A stretch of 64,000 bases of DNA, from contig OZ018408.1 of the NCBI GenBank assembly GCA_963969595.1, positions 8,987,823 to 9,051,822 on the forward strand. Reading direction: 5' to 3'. The translations under genes were made by a program, and so were the position numbers. Below the pieces are notes generated by a model. The model worked only from the letters and a program-made list of their open reading frames with translations, was not told where the DNA came from and did not search any database. Below, piece by piece: positions 38,651 through 52,147 of the stretch (position 1 is the stretch's first letter; every line of letters begins with the position of its first letter). The DNA is from Neckera pumila. Taxonomy: Eukaryota; Streptophyta; Bryopsida; Hypnales; Neckeraceae.

Positions 38651-38724
38651 CAAGATGGACGGACGATCCGGATCGTCCTCGTTCGTTTGGCCGTAGGTAA
38701 GTCTCGTCGGCCCTAATGGCCCGC

Positions 38725-38965
38725 GGCCAGGGACGGAGGACTGACCCCTTATTGCACCGTGTTTTACCCGTACAGAAATCACTGGAATTTTTTTATTTGC
38801 AGCACATGATAAAATCTGAAAATTTTAAACTCATATTTGCAATTCGAGGCCAGAGATCAGGGTCATACATCAAGTAGGAGAACAGAAAAATATAAAAATT
38901 GACACGGCACAAAGTAGGAGCAATTACATTTACCTTTGGCTAGAGCAATAAGATAAAAGGGTCAT
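38725..38965. mobile_element. TIR element, family B copy 2
   Basis: Left terminus GGCCAGGGACGGAGGACTG followed by ACCCCTTATTGC. The right part GAGCAATAAGATAAAAGGGTC is more decayed. The interior matches copy 1 (GGAATTTTTTTATTTG, TCATATTTGCAATTCGAGGCC). It may form one compound element with copy 3. Confidence 0.55.
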
Positions 38966-38973
38966 AAAAAATC

Positions 38974-39168
38974 CGGATAGGGAGGATTGAACCCCTAATT
39001 GCCCCGTCAAAGGATAAATGTACAATTTGTCCCCCATTTCGCGGCCTCTGATTGCAAATATGAATTCAAAAATTGCAAATTCTTTTCATATGTGGCAAAT
39101 AAAAAATTCCAGTGTTTTATGCAAAGGGTAAAACTCGGGGCAAAAGGGGGGTCAATCCTCCCTGGCCC
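38974..39168. mobile_element. TIR element, family B copy 3
   Basis: Left end GGATAGGGAGGATTGAACCC, right end GGGGTCAATCCTCCCTGGCC, good inverted repeats. The interior (GGCCTCTGATTGCAAATATG) matches the interior of the MULE-like MITE at 2.5 kb. It ends just upstream of the leader of the PNISR-like gene. Confidence 0.6.
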
Positions 39169-39179
39169 TGTTTTCAGGT

Positions 39180-39642
39180 TCCGGGGCTTAATTTACCTCC
39201 TCCAAGTTGACGTGCACTGACTGCCAGGTCGATGCTGACGAACGACGACTGGACGAAGGACGAACGATCATCTTCGTTCGGTGCATCGGTGGTTCGGGTG
39301 AGACGGGGTCTCGTCTGCCCTAATCGCTCCTTTCGGGGTCCAAGCTCCGGCAGTGGAAAATTCGCTGCGTTCGGAAGACGACGAGGGTTTGGCGAAGCTA
39401 ATTTTGAAGCTGCGAGCTTGATTCCGCCACACGGAGAAGGAATATCCATGGGGCGGCTTGATGGTCGAATGCTGGGATTCGTGGATTCACGGCGTGGATT
39501 TTGGTAGGATATGGATTGACAAAGGGTTTGTGTGGCCCCCTTGCCCGGCTTATCGGTGGGAGGGGCAGTTGGTGGGGTGAACAGGGAATTGGTTACTGAG
39601 GATTGGATTAGGGTTAGATCGTGAGAGGTGAGGTTTTGAGTG
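39180..39642 (+). promoter_or_regulatory. Probable 5' UTR and proximal promoter of the PNISR-like gene
   Basis: This GC-richer segment lies directly upstream of the ATG at 39643 and directly downstream of a small TIR element ending near 39168. There is no clear TATA box close to the start. The part around 39250-39330 resembles 38655-38720, so the leader has an upstream partial duplicate. The start at 39643 was chosen because it opens the Gln-rich frame and is the first ATG in that frame. Confidence 0.4.
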
Positions 39643-42600
39643 ATGGAGCAACAGGGTGCGAGTGGCTGGTACGGTGGATCGCAGCAGCAGCAGCAGCAAT
39701 ATGGCGGGCATCCGCATCTGCATTCGCATCCGCATCCGCCTATGCAGTGGCAAGTGCGCCCGGAGACCACGCAGCATTATAATCAGCCTCCGCAGATGCA
39801 CCCGTCGCAGCAGCAACAACAGCAGCAACATCAGTACCAGCAGGCGTATCCAACAGCGGGTGGTTATTATGGTCAGCCTGCTGGATACTATGCGTCCCAG
39901 CAACAGCAAGTGCCGCAGTCATCAGCTCCCCAACCTGCCGTGCCTCCGCCGCTTTCGCAGCAGCATGGTATGATGTATGGGCAAGCAGAGCAGGTGCGCT
40001 GAATTTAGGTCTTTCGAGTCAACTGGGAAGTGATTGTGGAAGTTTAGGGAGTCATACTTTTAGGGTTTTGAAATTTATGACAAATTGTATTGCTTTGGTA
40101 TCGATTTTTCGAATTTTGCTTCGATCATGGTGCTGCAGTCGACAGGGTTTGAAATCCCCGGCAAAGGTCGATAGCTCTCGTGATTTTTGGGACTGTAGTT
40201 ACTCAGGTCAGAAAGGACTCGTGATTCCTGCGCCTTACGATCTAGGAGTTTAGAAAGCGGGAGAAACCTGGAAGGATTTGTGATATGAATTGTTAGTGAG
40301 AAGCCTTACCAAAGGTCTATTTTTGAATTGATGATTGGTTAGTAGGTGATTCATGATTTTGACTACAGCGTCGAAGCAACTGTTGCAAACGTATGCAGTG
40401 TTTGAATCTCAAGGACGTGACTTCGTATGCTGTGTTAGGGTTTCAGTATACGTGACGTTCCGAAAGAGGTTTGTTAGTTAGGGCCTGTCTTTGAATATGC
40501 ACTACATTACTGTACTTTGAGACGGGTATCACAGTGTGCACCGCGAATTCCCCGAAGTCTGTACTAGTTATTTTACCAGTGTTGGTGGTAAAGTGTCTCG
40601 AGACACGGAATTTCCATGGGAACTTTTCTTGATCGGTTTCTGTTAGTATCGTTGATTAATTTTAAATCAATTCTGGAGCGGATATTGTAGAACCCTTCAT
40701 CTAAGGCATGCCGTATTAAGAGTAATTTTGAAGATAACAGACACCATACTTGTTGCAATATTCAATGAACGTTTTGTTCTTGGGTATGTTTAATAGAAAA
40801 CAGTAATATGATAGTCATTATGCTGAAGCCGTTGTGTGGCACAGGCCTGGCCGTCGACCAATGGTTGGAGTCAGCAGCAATGGCCTTCGGCTGGTATGTT
40901 GTCACCTTATCATTTTCGGCAAATTTTGGAGTTGTCACAATGTAATTAGATGAAGGCTTTCAGTTTTCTCATTTTCTTATGCACTCGATGAATCAGAGGA
41001 TACCCAACCAGGAAATTCAACCGCAGGTCTGAGCCAAGAGGAAGAATGGGCAGCGAAGGCTAGAGCTTGGGCTGCTTCGAAAGCCGCGCAAGACGCTCAG
41101 CAGCATTCCCAGCTCCACGTACAGACACAGGCTGATCAATCTAATTTGCAGCAGTTACCGCTTCCACCTCCCCCTCCTCCACCCCCGCCCCAGTCAGTAG
41201 ACTTGTCTCAACAGTTTGCCTACCAAGCACATGAAGCTGGAACACCAGCATATGGCCATGATATCTCTCACAAGTATGGTCAAGACTCACCAGGACTATT
41301 TGGACGGGATGCTTCTTCTAGGATTCGGGGGGAGGAGATGAAGTCATTTGCATTGGAGGGGTCAACGTCAGGCTCTGGACTGGCAACAGCTCCAGCTCCC
41401 CCCCTCCCTCCAACGTCAAGAAATATTTCGGAGCTCGGTACAAGCAGCTATTCCCAAGATATGTCTTCAAGTCATGGTCAGAATGTTCCGCCAGCAGGTA
41501 CATCCATGATCACGACCTTTTCAAAAGGAAATTTATTTAGACGCTGCTTTGTCCTAAATGGATGATGTGTGAAGTGTCTGACATGCAAGTTCATGAGTTT
41601 TCTTTATATCCTACCAGTCATGTGGACCTTCTCCTTTTTCATTGGGGTTAATCTAGTTCAGTTGCCGTTTGGCGATGATGTGATAAATGTTTTTTGTATA
41701 TATTTAGTCAATAATCTAGATATGCAGCTGCGACTTTGTGCAAAATATCAGTTTCTAATACTTCGAAGTTGGACTAGACGTTACAGTGCCACCCGGTATG
41801 GAACAGTTGGAAACACCGCAACCACCTGCCCCTCCCCCTCCTCCTCCCCCTCCTGCTGCTGCTTCCCTTTCGCATTTGCCTCATCAACAGCCACCACAAT
41901 TAGCTTCTCAGATTTCACCGCATCAACAAACAGCTCATATACAGCCGCACATGCCTCCCTCCCAGTTTTCATTTGGAGAACCTTCTGTACCAGCTCCTTA
42001 CGATTTCCACCAGCAACCGCCTTATGAGTTTCAGCAGTCTCAACCTCAGGAGTATCCACATCCGCAGCCCTCGCAGTTCAATATGGCTCCAGATGTTTCT
42101 GAAGCCAGTGCCTATGGTGGGTTGCCGCACCCACAGACTTGGCCTCCGCAAATGTCTTATCCTGCAAACAATATGGGTCCTGGAATAGGGGCAGGTCCTG
42201 GTTTGGGACACCAGGTAATTGGAATTTAAATAGCATTTCTACTCTTACTAATATGCTTTTTTATGCAAGGCATTTTTGTCAAATCCTTTCAGTTTGTTAA
42301 ATGTTCATGCATGTTTGTTTATCGGAAGTTTGTTTTGAAACAGAAAAGAACATATTTTCAAAACAAACTTCGAATGGTGCTTCAAATATGCGTAAGGCAT
42401 TCTTCGAATGGTGCCTCGAATTGGGTGTGTGATTTGTAACCTCTTCTTCCAAAGCTCGAGTGCTTTCTGCTTGATATACTATTCTGTATGAATTGCAGTT
42501 TGATTACGAATTTGAGCACATGCATCCTGGGCATCAACATCCCCAACATTTGCAGGGTCACACTATGTTTTCTCGGCCACCACATGGGCCAGGATTTCGA

Positions 42601-45600
42601 CCAGGTGGTCCACCTCTCGGACATTTTGGCTTCGGCAATAATCCAACATTAGGACCTGGTTCTGGTACGGGGATGGATTTTTCCATGTTTACAGATAATG
42701 GCCATGGCCATATTGCTGGGCTCGAGCGGCCCAAGAAGGTACGAAATTCTGCGATTGCAATATGTAAACCTGCACATGTATTGCCATATATTGTGTGAAA
42801 TTCCTTCTACCTGCATGTCCTTGTCATCCCTACTTGCATTAAGTTGAGAGTTTTAGCTGGTCTAATTTTATGCAGGCATCAGTCCCTAACTGGCTGAAGG
42901 AGGAATTGTTGAAGAAGAAGGCCGCTGTTGGTGGTGGTGCTCAGCTGACTGTTGCTGAAGATAATGCTCGAGCTAATGGTGATAGCATGGAAGCGTCTAC
43001 TCATAATAAGTTCGAGTTCTCAGACCGATCAAGAAGTGACTTATCTAGAATGAGCGACTCTGATGACGAGGATGAGGAAGTAAGATTTGAAAAACATTGA
43101 ATTTGCATATTAAGCTTTTTGGATCTCCAGATTCATGCGCTTGTGCTGATAATGAGTGACTTATATATTTAGCAATTGGGTTATTGACGTGGAAGATAGC
43201 AGTATTTCATCTGGTGTAGGTTTTAGCTTTTAGGAGGTGATTGGGTTTCAAATTCTGTATTAGTGAATTGTTGGAATTGCCGTTTGTTGATGATGGTATT
43301 ATCGAATGATGAGACTACCGAATCTCGTTCTAAGTGACCTTATGCTAGTTGATATCTGAGACTAAGTAAAGTCCAGCACACTCGCCAGCTAATTATTAGA
43401 GAACTTGTCAGCCGTTTTGTGACTCAATTTAGTTTCATTTGTTCTTCTAGCCCCAGTTGAACTCTTGCACATTTAGAGCTCTGGTTCATCTCTTGATTGA
43501 GTGGTGGTTTCGTTAACTATTGTGCTCTCTGACGATTTAGGATGACACGGAAGCTGCAAGGACTGCAGCTATGAATCAAGAAATTAAACGCGTGCTTACA
43601 GAAGTTTTATTGAAGGTATGGTATTCTCCGCCGCATGTAGTGATTTGAAGCTTGTTTGAAATACTTTTGAATGCACTTTGACAGTCATAGAAAGAATATC
43701 GTTTGAATATCTTCTTGCAATTGAATGATATGCAACCTAATCGTGTTTATGAAGTGAACTATAAAAGGCCAAGTAGGCAAATTTTCCTATTGAATTTCAT
43801 GGTGTGAATGATGTTTTTTCCGTTGAAGCTTCAAAAATTATACTCCGAGTAGTAGTTATATCCTTGTATTACATCACCTCAGAAATTTGAGCGCGATTTA
43901 AATTCGCTATGACTCATTTTGTAAGAACAGTCCTGTCAATAATTAAGCTGTTCTTACCTTCAGCTTATTCAGCCATCGTTTGCAATCATCAGACAAATAT
44001 GAGATTAGACCAATCTATTATTAGAAGCCAAGAATATGGAAGTGGAAAATTGAACACGATTCAAATTTGCTCCTAGAAAGAAGGGTCAGCGCTGAAGGGT
44101 TTACATGTTGGTAGACTCTGCTTTGCTATATCTTTGAAGTTCTTTAACTCTTTAGAGTTGCTTGATCGTGCAGGTGACGGATGACCTGTTTGATGAAATT
44201 GCACAAGAGGTTATGGATGAGGATGAACAACGACAACTTGAAGGTTTGACAATTGCTAGTGGAATGCTCATGCCGTCATGCATTTACTTATCCACACGCA
44301 AGACGCTTTCTACTTACTTTATGGCACTTTCCTTTCTGTGCTGGAAATTGAATTATTCGATTTCGCATTTCACGTTTAAAATTTGGAATCAGAATTTAAA
44401 TTGTGTGAGGTTTTCTGGTTGCCGACTTCATTTGTCATTCTTGATGGATCATTGAGAATCTTCTGTGGAGGAGTTTAAAACCCTTTTTTCTTGGTCTGTG
44501 TATGGCAGATCCAAGTAAGAAGGCTGCACTTGCTGAGGATTTTATTGGAACAAAAGTAAAATCTTCTACTCCGCATGCTCCTATCCTTGAACCTGCTCCT
44601 GCACTTGCGCCAGCTCCTGTAAGGGTACATGTTGCTCCTGCTGTGAAACGGAGTGAGAATGATAGTGATGACGACAGCGAGAGCCTGAGTTCCGGAGCTC
44701 CTGCTGGAAATTTACTAGGGCTTGCGAGCTATGCATCTGATGATGAGGATGCTGGTCGCAACAGTCGGCAGGTGACCGAAAGTACGCATGGTAACGGGGG
44801 CAGTTCTGACACAGAAGCATCTGAATTGAAAAGCGTTGCTCCAGAGAAGGGCGGAAAAACAAAGTATGTAGATACAGAGGATCAGGTAGTGATTGCAAAG
44901 GAGGTTAAAGGCAAGAAACGGTTAAGTGAGGAAATCCTAAATTCAGATCACTCTGGACGTAGCCCGAGACGAGCACGACACTCAGAGATATCAGGTGATG
45001 GAGTTGGTCAAAAAGACCTTGCTGCTTCGATGAATCCAGGTGTTACTGTTCATCAAGTTAAAACTGGAGTGATAGCTTTAGAGAATCTCGACATGGGAAT
45101 AAGAGTAGAAGGTAGAGGTTTGCCAACAGTTCAAGTGAAGGAAGTTACAAGTGAGAATAAGTCGAACCACAAAGCTTCTCCCCGTAACGCCTTGTCAACA
45201 GAGCGCAGAAAGTTGGAAGGTGAGTATGATCATTCAAGCAAAGGGAGAAGCGGTGAAGATTCATCACACCTCAGGCGTGCAGAAAAGGAGGTTGTTCCTT
45301 CTGGTAAACACAAGCAGGGGAGTGATATGGATCTAGGAAAGACGGTCAAAGACAGAGATTACTTCAATGCCAAGCAAGGTGCTAAGGAGGCTGAGGGTGA
45401 TAGTGATCACAAGAATGGGATTAAACGGGAGAAAGATTTAAACAGGGATGAAAAGGACAGGGTTAGGGAGAACAAAGAGAAAGATAGGGATAGGGAGAGC
45501 TTAAGAGGTAAGGAGAGGGAGCGTAATGTACAGAAGTTGAAAGAGCGTGACAGGGGATCAGATCTAGAAAAACAGAAAGAGAAGGATAAAGACAGAGGAA

Positions 45601-48190
45601 GGAGCACCAAAGCAAGGGCACGTGATTCTGACAGAGAGAGACGGAAACCCACATCTGAGAAGTATGACCGAAAGAGCACAGATTACAAGAAGGAGAAGGA
45701 GAAAAATTCTAAGAAGGCCCGGAGGAGACGCTCTTCTTCACTAAGTAGTCGGAGTCGGAGTCGAAGTCGGAGTGAAAGCAGTAGCGATTCTGGAAGTCGT
45801 AGTAGCAGTCCCAGCCCGAGACGAGGGTAAGAGTTCGATGCTTTATATTCGTGATTAGAGTTTTTTTGTTGTTGTCGGTGTTCAGCGTTGAAAGATATGT
45901 TTTGAAACTACTTCAATCAATTTTTTTGAATGCTGCGCAGGAAACAACAAAAAGAGAGATCAAGCAAGAAATCAAGCCATTCCTCACCTCCGTTGAGATC
46001 TCGAAGGTATGTTACTGATTCCAGCCCTCTTTGAGTCTCCATCAAATACAAAATCTGTATTTCTTTCTTTCTTTCTTTCTAATTTATAATTTATCTGCTT
46101 TTTCTGGGCTGGGTGCTGGAACGGCCTTGCTCTTTTTTCTGTACTTGAAAAATATTTTGTGTAGACATCGAAGGTCAGCGACTGAAGAGCATCAATGTTT
46201 GACATCTTGGTGTTTTCTGTTTTTCCTTCAATGCTCCTTCTCATGTAACTGAAGGCTTGGGACATCCCAGTCGGTTTGCTATTCGCATTTGAGACCAGGG
46301 ATACTATTGCTTTGTCGATATACTTCCTGTTAGGAGAGTCGTTGCTGAATTAGAAAAATTAGAAGACATACGTCGAACTAGCTTTGAAATGCTCATTTTC
46401 GATTGTAAGAATCTGTAGGGGCATGCTCTGCACATAGTTGCAATGATATGCGTTCTGGCATTTCGGCCTCCATTTCAATTGGGTAAATTTTCAAAGTAAA
46501 ACCATAGTCAGAGACATGAATAGGTACTACAATACCACAATCGGGTTGTCATAAAGTTCAATTCCCAAGGAGCCTGACCTTAATTTGAACCTTCCTCTAA
46601 CTACTGCAATAATATACGTTTCTAAAATTTCGTGGGTTCGTTTTATATGGGATCCGCAGTCAACTTACCAGTCGTTGCATCCGCTTTATGAGATACAAGA
46701 AGTGCATTAAATTTTAAAAATCGTTAGCATTCCGGCCGTTTTCTTGCTTCCAGTTGCTGATTTTGGAGATATAACATAATGCGATCTCCATTGATCGAGC
46801 AGCTTGTTTAAATTAGAGGTATGCTTACAATTAATTACACGGACCGTAGCAATGGGCTGGGTATGAGATGTTCGGAAATTATGTTTCCTAGGTTAAGTTG
46901 TATAAAATCTAAGAAAATCAACATCTAGGTATGGTTTGCGCGCATAATGTGGGTTGTAGGTTTCTAATGTTTATGATGCGCCTACGCTTAATGGTGCACC
47001 TAGCTTATGCGAGGGTGCTGGCCTAATTCTCTTTCATACCCAGTGATGAGGATAGAGACACAGTTGGATCCTGATGTTGTAGATGGCCTAGTGCAACCTG
47101 CAAACTTGTTAATACCTCGAGACTAATTCATGAGTGTGAGTAGTGTTCCTGAATATTACTAATGTATATTAGAGCAAACAAGTAGGTGTCGTGGTTGGGT
47201 TAATCCCAATTTTCTCGTGCGTGAAAATGGTGGATCGTTGAGAATGTGCTTTGCATATTACCAGTAAAACAAGATCATGATTCTTTCGGTGGGTCTGTAC
47301 ATCATAGGTATTGCTTCTGATACTAACCTCAGATTACGTAGTAATCCCAGCGCACCCCAGCATACCCCAGCACAGAAGTACCTCCACGATTCCTAATGCT
47401 CAGTGCCTGAATGGGGCGCGCACATTCTGGGAGTTGTTCACCGCATCTTAAGGTATGGGCATGTAAGTACATACTGCTGGTTCTAGTTCCTGTTGTGCAG
47501 GTGCCCTACTGAGGGCAGATCAATGCACAGCTCTCAAAGGAAGAGGGTCAGCTGAGTAAGACGAGAGTGAGTAAATATGATTTGACTTACATGGCAAGTG
47601 ATGATGATGATGTGTTTATCTCTAGACGAACTTCGCGCTCTCCTTCACGCTCAATGCCACGTAGCAAGGTCTCTCATCGCAGGCATTCTCCTTCTCTTTC
47701 CCGTGAGAAGGGAAGGTACGATGCGCCACCCTCTTAATTCCAACTTTTTTTTGGTCTCTTTCGAATGACATTCAGTAGTGTCTCCATTTAGAATGTGTGA
47801 GCAAGTTTGAAGACTTCTGTCTGTTCTAGATTTGCCACTGAAACATCTGAGAACAATGATCTGCTTCGTATATGAACCTCTTAACCTCTCAAATGTGCAG
47901 ATCACGACCTTCTCCCTGTGCCCTTCAGTTGGTTAAGAGGTCTTCACATTTAATTGACGATGATATTAAAATTGTAGCCGACGTTGAATTATTCTGTTAA
48001 GGCTTCGTGTTACTGGAAAGTGATTGACCTTGCTCTTCTGCCAGAATATCTGGAAGTCTTTGCTGATGGTCTTCTCTGTTTAATCTGAAGTGAAGATTTG
48101 ACATGTTAGGATGGGGCACATTCTGTTTGGGGATTCAGAAACAGGAAGTCGAGGTCAGCATCACCAGCCCACAAGAGGAGACGGAGCTGA
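39643..48190 (+). CDS. PNISR-like arginine/serine-rich nuclear protein
   Basis: Twelve coding exons: 39643-39993, 40845-40893, 40997-41497, 41778-42214, 42499-42738, 42876-43079, 43541-43615, 44174-44243, 44509-45826, 45941-46006, 47626-47715, 48145-48190. Phases join throughout and predict about 1148 aa. The order is: Gln/His/Pro-rich N-terminus with a CAG run; tryptophan motif AWPSTNGWSQQQWPSA (118-133); EEEWAAKARAWAASKAA (about 148-164); polyproline stretches; PNWLKEELLKKKA (530-542); acidic DSDDEDEE; and an exon of about 440 codons that is KE/RD-rich and ends in a dense RS domain. Metazoan PNISR (PNN-interacting SR protein) shows the same W-rich start, DWAALAQAW-like motif, PNWIREGL-like motif and RS tail, so a splicing-related nuclear role is inferred. 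Exon 4 could instead start at 41787, in frame. Exon 9 would stop just past its donor if unspliced; the GTAAGAG donor and RS continuation argue for splicing. The last exon is the least certain. Confidence 0.78.
47501..47555 (+). other. Possible stop-containing cassette (poison) exon in intron 10 of the PNISR-like gene
   Basis: Within the 1.6-kb intron 46007-47625 a segment is bounded by a good acceptor (TTGTGCAG) and a good donor (GTAAGACG). Joined to exon 10 in phase it encodes 18 codons rich in S, R and K, then TGA at 47553-47555. Including it would truncate the RS tail. SR-protein genes often regulate themselves with such exons. It could equally be an alternative last exon or chance. Confidence 0.35.
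47901..48000 (+). other. Possible alternative last exon of the PNISR-like gene
   Basis: An acceptor AAATGTGCAG precedes 47901. In the phase left by exon 11 it reads RSRPSP and stays open to a TAA at 47998-48000. The residues after RSRPSP are not SR-like. I prefer the exon at 48145-48190, which ends KSRSASPAHKRRRS, but this one may be used as an alternative end. Confidence 0.3.
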
Positions 48191-48971
48191 TGGTGGATCT
48201 GGTGTTTTCGGCATTACTCGCATCCTCGATGTTCTGTGAACTGTAAGAGAACTGGGTCATTCGAGTGTTATAGGATGCAGAAGTTCCTATACCTTGTCTT
48301 TAGGACGCTTGTGCTGACTTTCACGAATAGAGGTTGATTCTTCAGTAGATTTTTGAAAGTTGGAAACGACCCAATTTACTTGAGAAGTGTTAAATATCGG
48401 CCTTGTAGAATGGGATTGACATATTTACTCGTGAAACCCATTATGGATCTGTCACTACGTCGTTGATGTATCATGCAATCGATTTTAATCCATTATGATG
48501 ACCGCCTCAGTTTAACCCTGAAACGCCTTAGAAGCCAAAATGTGGCTGATGAATGGTCAAACTAAGTTCACTCTTACTGAAAACGCATGATTTTCATCCA
48601 ATGTTTTTTTTCAGAGTTCCTTGAGTGTGTATGCACCACTTGGAAGTGGAAAGCCCTCTTTGAGCAACTACAGAATTTTTAGGGAAGGTGCTAAATTCCC
48701 AGTTCACAGAAGATGCCTTTCTGTATTTTGGCAATTTCTACCTCGTTCTTGATCTGAATTTTAGCCTTGAAAATGATTTTTTTTTTTAAATCTGAGACTA
48801 ATTAATGAAATACTGCTTATTAAGTTTAGTTTTAGTCCAGTTGGAAATGTTGGGAAAACTCGCAAAAACTTGCAAAAATTCTTTCCAAAAATTGAAATTA
48901 TAGGCACTTGCCCAAGCTTTCAACTCTCTCCAGGAGGTGCTTGAGCTTTAGGAATTACATCCTAAATCTCT
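48191..48971. other. 3' flank of the PNISR-like gene and a lone TTAA-type left end
   Basis: 3' UTR-like sequence to about 48.5 kb. At 48512 TTAACCCTGAAACGCC resembles a left terminus of the TTAA-type group; its partner is not found. So transposon DNA seems to begin about 300 bp after the stop codon. Confidence 0.45.
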
Positions 48972-51542
48972 TTAACCCTTAACCGTTGGTGTGGACATTG
49001 GCATCCAATGAATGAAAGGGAATTCTTCTAGTAGGATAGAAGTTCAACTATTCATCCTTGGAATTTTGTTGTGAAAAGGGGAGGTCTTCTGCAATAGTTT
49101 TGACTTCCAATGAATACTTTTGCGATTTTTTTAAGCCAATGATTAATTTCTAGGGTCACCCGTTCATCTTTTAAGGACTAATTTCCCATGGAGACTTTTC
49201 AAAAGTTTTTTGAAAGTTTGGATAGGTTCATATGAAGTCAATTTTTAGTGGATGAAGTTTAAATTTTGACCAAGTTTTAGGAATTGTGAATTTGTGTAAA
49301 CTATTTGAAAATATGATTTCTTTTCTAATTGGATGCTAGAGTCTAAGTTATGGAACCTCAAAAGTTTAGGAATATAGAGAAGCAAAGATTTGTGTAGTCT
49401 ATTGGGATTTTGATTCTTCCAGAGAATGTCATCTTTAAAAAAAGTTGAAATCTTGTTCATGTAGTTTCATTGTTTTGAACATTTTCTCAATGTAAGATGA
49501 TTTTGAGTATATTAGACACCTCCAATATCTTTGAAAATTGGCATGCAAGTAACAAAAATAACTACCTACCTAATTGAGAATTTCCAAAGCTAGATAGTAC
49601 CTCCTTTTCCTCAAAAAATTTGACTACCATAGAAATGTGTAAGAAAATTTCTGCTCAATGTACTAAAAAGTGACAATTCTCAATATTTTTTGTGAAAAAT
49701 AGTCAAGGAACTTTAGAATTAAAGGTTTTGGAAAGGGTTTAGAAAACATTCACAAAATGTTTATGAACTTTTAGTGACCTTTGACTTTTGTCAACTATCT
49801 TTGGACCAAACTTTAAAAAATCTAGTTGAGGAAGGAATATCTAAATGTATAAAAAAATTCCAAGAGCCAAGTTTTGCACTATTGAGTTGCTAGAATTCTT
49901 TTAGAGGTATTTGACACATACAAAAAAGGCAAATTCAAACTTTTCCAAAATGTTACTCTTGTTGTTGATATGGAATGATAGAAAGAAAACATGTGAATTT
50001 GTCTCATTATAGGTTGATGTAAAACCTTACACCTACTTGATGCCGCTTGTGTAAGTTTTTTCTCATGCATAATCCATCCAAATAAAATGACCATGATATC
50101 TTCATCCTTCTTTGACTTTCACCAATACATGCATTGAACCCCAAATGTATGTATAAGGCTAGATTTCTCACTTATATAAAAGCTAAGGCTCATAGTTGAA
50201 TAACCTTATGTTCCTTCCAAGTAATCAAATTGTTGCAAACTTCACCTTTTGAAAAAAATTTTACTTTTATAACAATCCATGTTTGCGAAATTTCATAATA
50301 ATTCATTGTTCCAATTAGAGGATTATGAATTTGACTAAGCTACACTGGTGGAGAAATTTTTACAAGAAAATCCCACTCATTCACATTATCAAATAATTAA
50401 GAAATCCTTGGTAAAACTAAAATATGAAACCTTCACAATGTTTGAAACAATATGTAAGTACCTAGTTGTTGAATCTCAAATCTAGTAATCAATACACAAT
50501 AATCCAAATACCTTTAAGGGTAGACGGAGTGATAGATTCATTCTGGTAATACAAATAAATGATGCAAGATACAATAGTGAAACCTAAACAAGGTAGAAAA
50601 GTTTATTATTTCATTAAATTTGACACCAATAGACAAATTTATGCCCTCACAATCTTATTTTTGAAACTCAAAATATGAATCAAATTTTATAAGAAAACTT
50701 CTTGTAAAATTTCAAGATATATTTACAACAAATGATTCTCATTCTATGTTTTCAAATCCCTCATAAACATCCTCGCATTGCTTCAAAAATTACTATGTCG
50801 ATGTTACTATAGCACTTAGATCCTTCAAATTTTTCAAGAAATCTATTTACAATATAAGACAAAGTAGCTTGTAGAGGTAGAGATTGACTATTGAATGCAA
50901 TGCCCCTCATCTACAACCATATTGCTTCAAGAAACCTCTTATCTATGTTCCAAACTCATTTAGAAACCTAATTGCAATAAAAGACAAAGAAACTTGTAGG
51001 AAACAAACAAGATTACAAATAAATTACGTAAGCCAACCAATGTAGGAAGAAGACAAATGCTATATACAAATGAGGGGCAAGAGGTACATCAATCCAAGTG
51101 AACCATAAAAACATAAGCAACAATTGCTGATTTTGTTGCATTTAGAAGATAAATTACAAGTACAAAAAAATTTAAGAGATAAAAAAAACTTTAAAAACTT
51201 AAAATTTAGAAAAAGAACATAATATTTATGATTAAGAAATATTCTTTTAGTGAAAAATTTTCAGTCAAAATTTAGCACTAAAAAACATTTTCTTCACAAA
51301 ATTAATGCAAGAAACAAGTTAATGAAATTTTTTAGAAAATAGATATTTTGACATTTAAATTGTTCAAAAATCGTGAAAAAATATTCAAAAAATAGGTTGT
51401 TTTTGTCTTCATAGGATGAGATTCTATTAACCTCTATATGCCCAAGGCCTTTTTCTGCCAATAGACACCCAAAACTGCCATTTTTATAGCAAAGAGTAAA
51501 AAAAAACTAAATTTTTTTTGCACATCTACTCGTAGGATCTTA

Positions 51543-51693
51543 CCCCTAACTAGTATGAGAATGTATTCTGATTCTTTCTTTCTGTTTGCTCCTATTCTCT
51601 TCACTTGTCCAGCTGTGAGGCTTGCTTGTTTTTATTAGTTCCTTTCTTAATAAAATGGTTCGCCATCTATTATCAAAAAAAAAAAAAAAAATG
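51543..51693 (+). mobile_element. 5'-truncated LINE 3' end with poly(A)
   Basis: A CT-rich stretch runs into TTTTTATTAGTTCC, AATAAAATGGTTCGCCATC and a run of about 17 A at 51676-51691. This is the usual look of a plant LINE 3' end. It interrupts a TTAA-type element whose sequence continues on both sides. Confidence 0.55.
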
Positions 51694-52147
51694 TGTGAAA
51701 TTTTTTTTAGATTTTTTGACCGCATAGATTGCAAAATATCTACGTTAAAGTAAAAAAAACAAGTTCTTTAGTACATTGCGGGACTAGATTTTATGACCTT
51801 GAACAATTTTAACTTAAATCTTTTGCTCTACAGAGTTTTGAGCTTTAAATCTTTATAGTGGAGAATTGAGCTGATACTCTAGGGAAAAAAAATCCTAAAA
51901 AACTTAATTTCATAAATAAAAAAAACATATTAAGTAGAAGTGGGTACGAAATAGAAAGAAAATCTAAAATATTAATATCTTTTAGATGAAATTAAAAAGC
52001 ACTAATTCCAGTGGTGAGATTGTTCTAGCAAAAACATAAAACCTTGTAGAAGTGTTTTTTTTGAAAAATTGTAAAAATTGCATTCAAAAATGAATCCTAC
52101 AAGTTATTTTTTTAAGAAGATGCTCTAAGTGTTAAAAAAAAACAAGA

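Noticed and set aside
45821..45830. TAA at 45828 as the true end of the PNISR-like protein
   Set aside because: It lies directly after a strong GTAAGAG donor, and the next exons continue the RS domain in phase. An intron-retained isoform stays possible.
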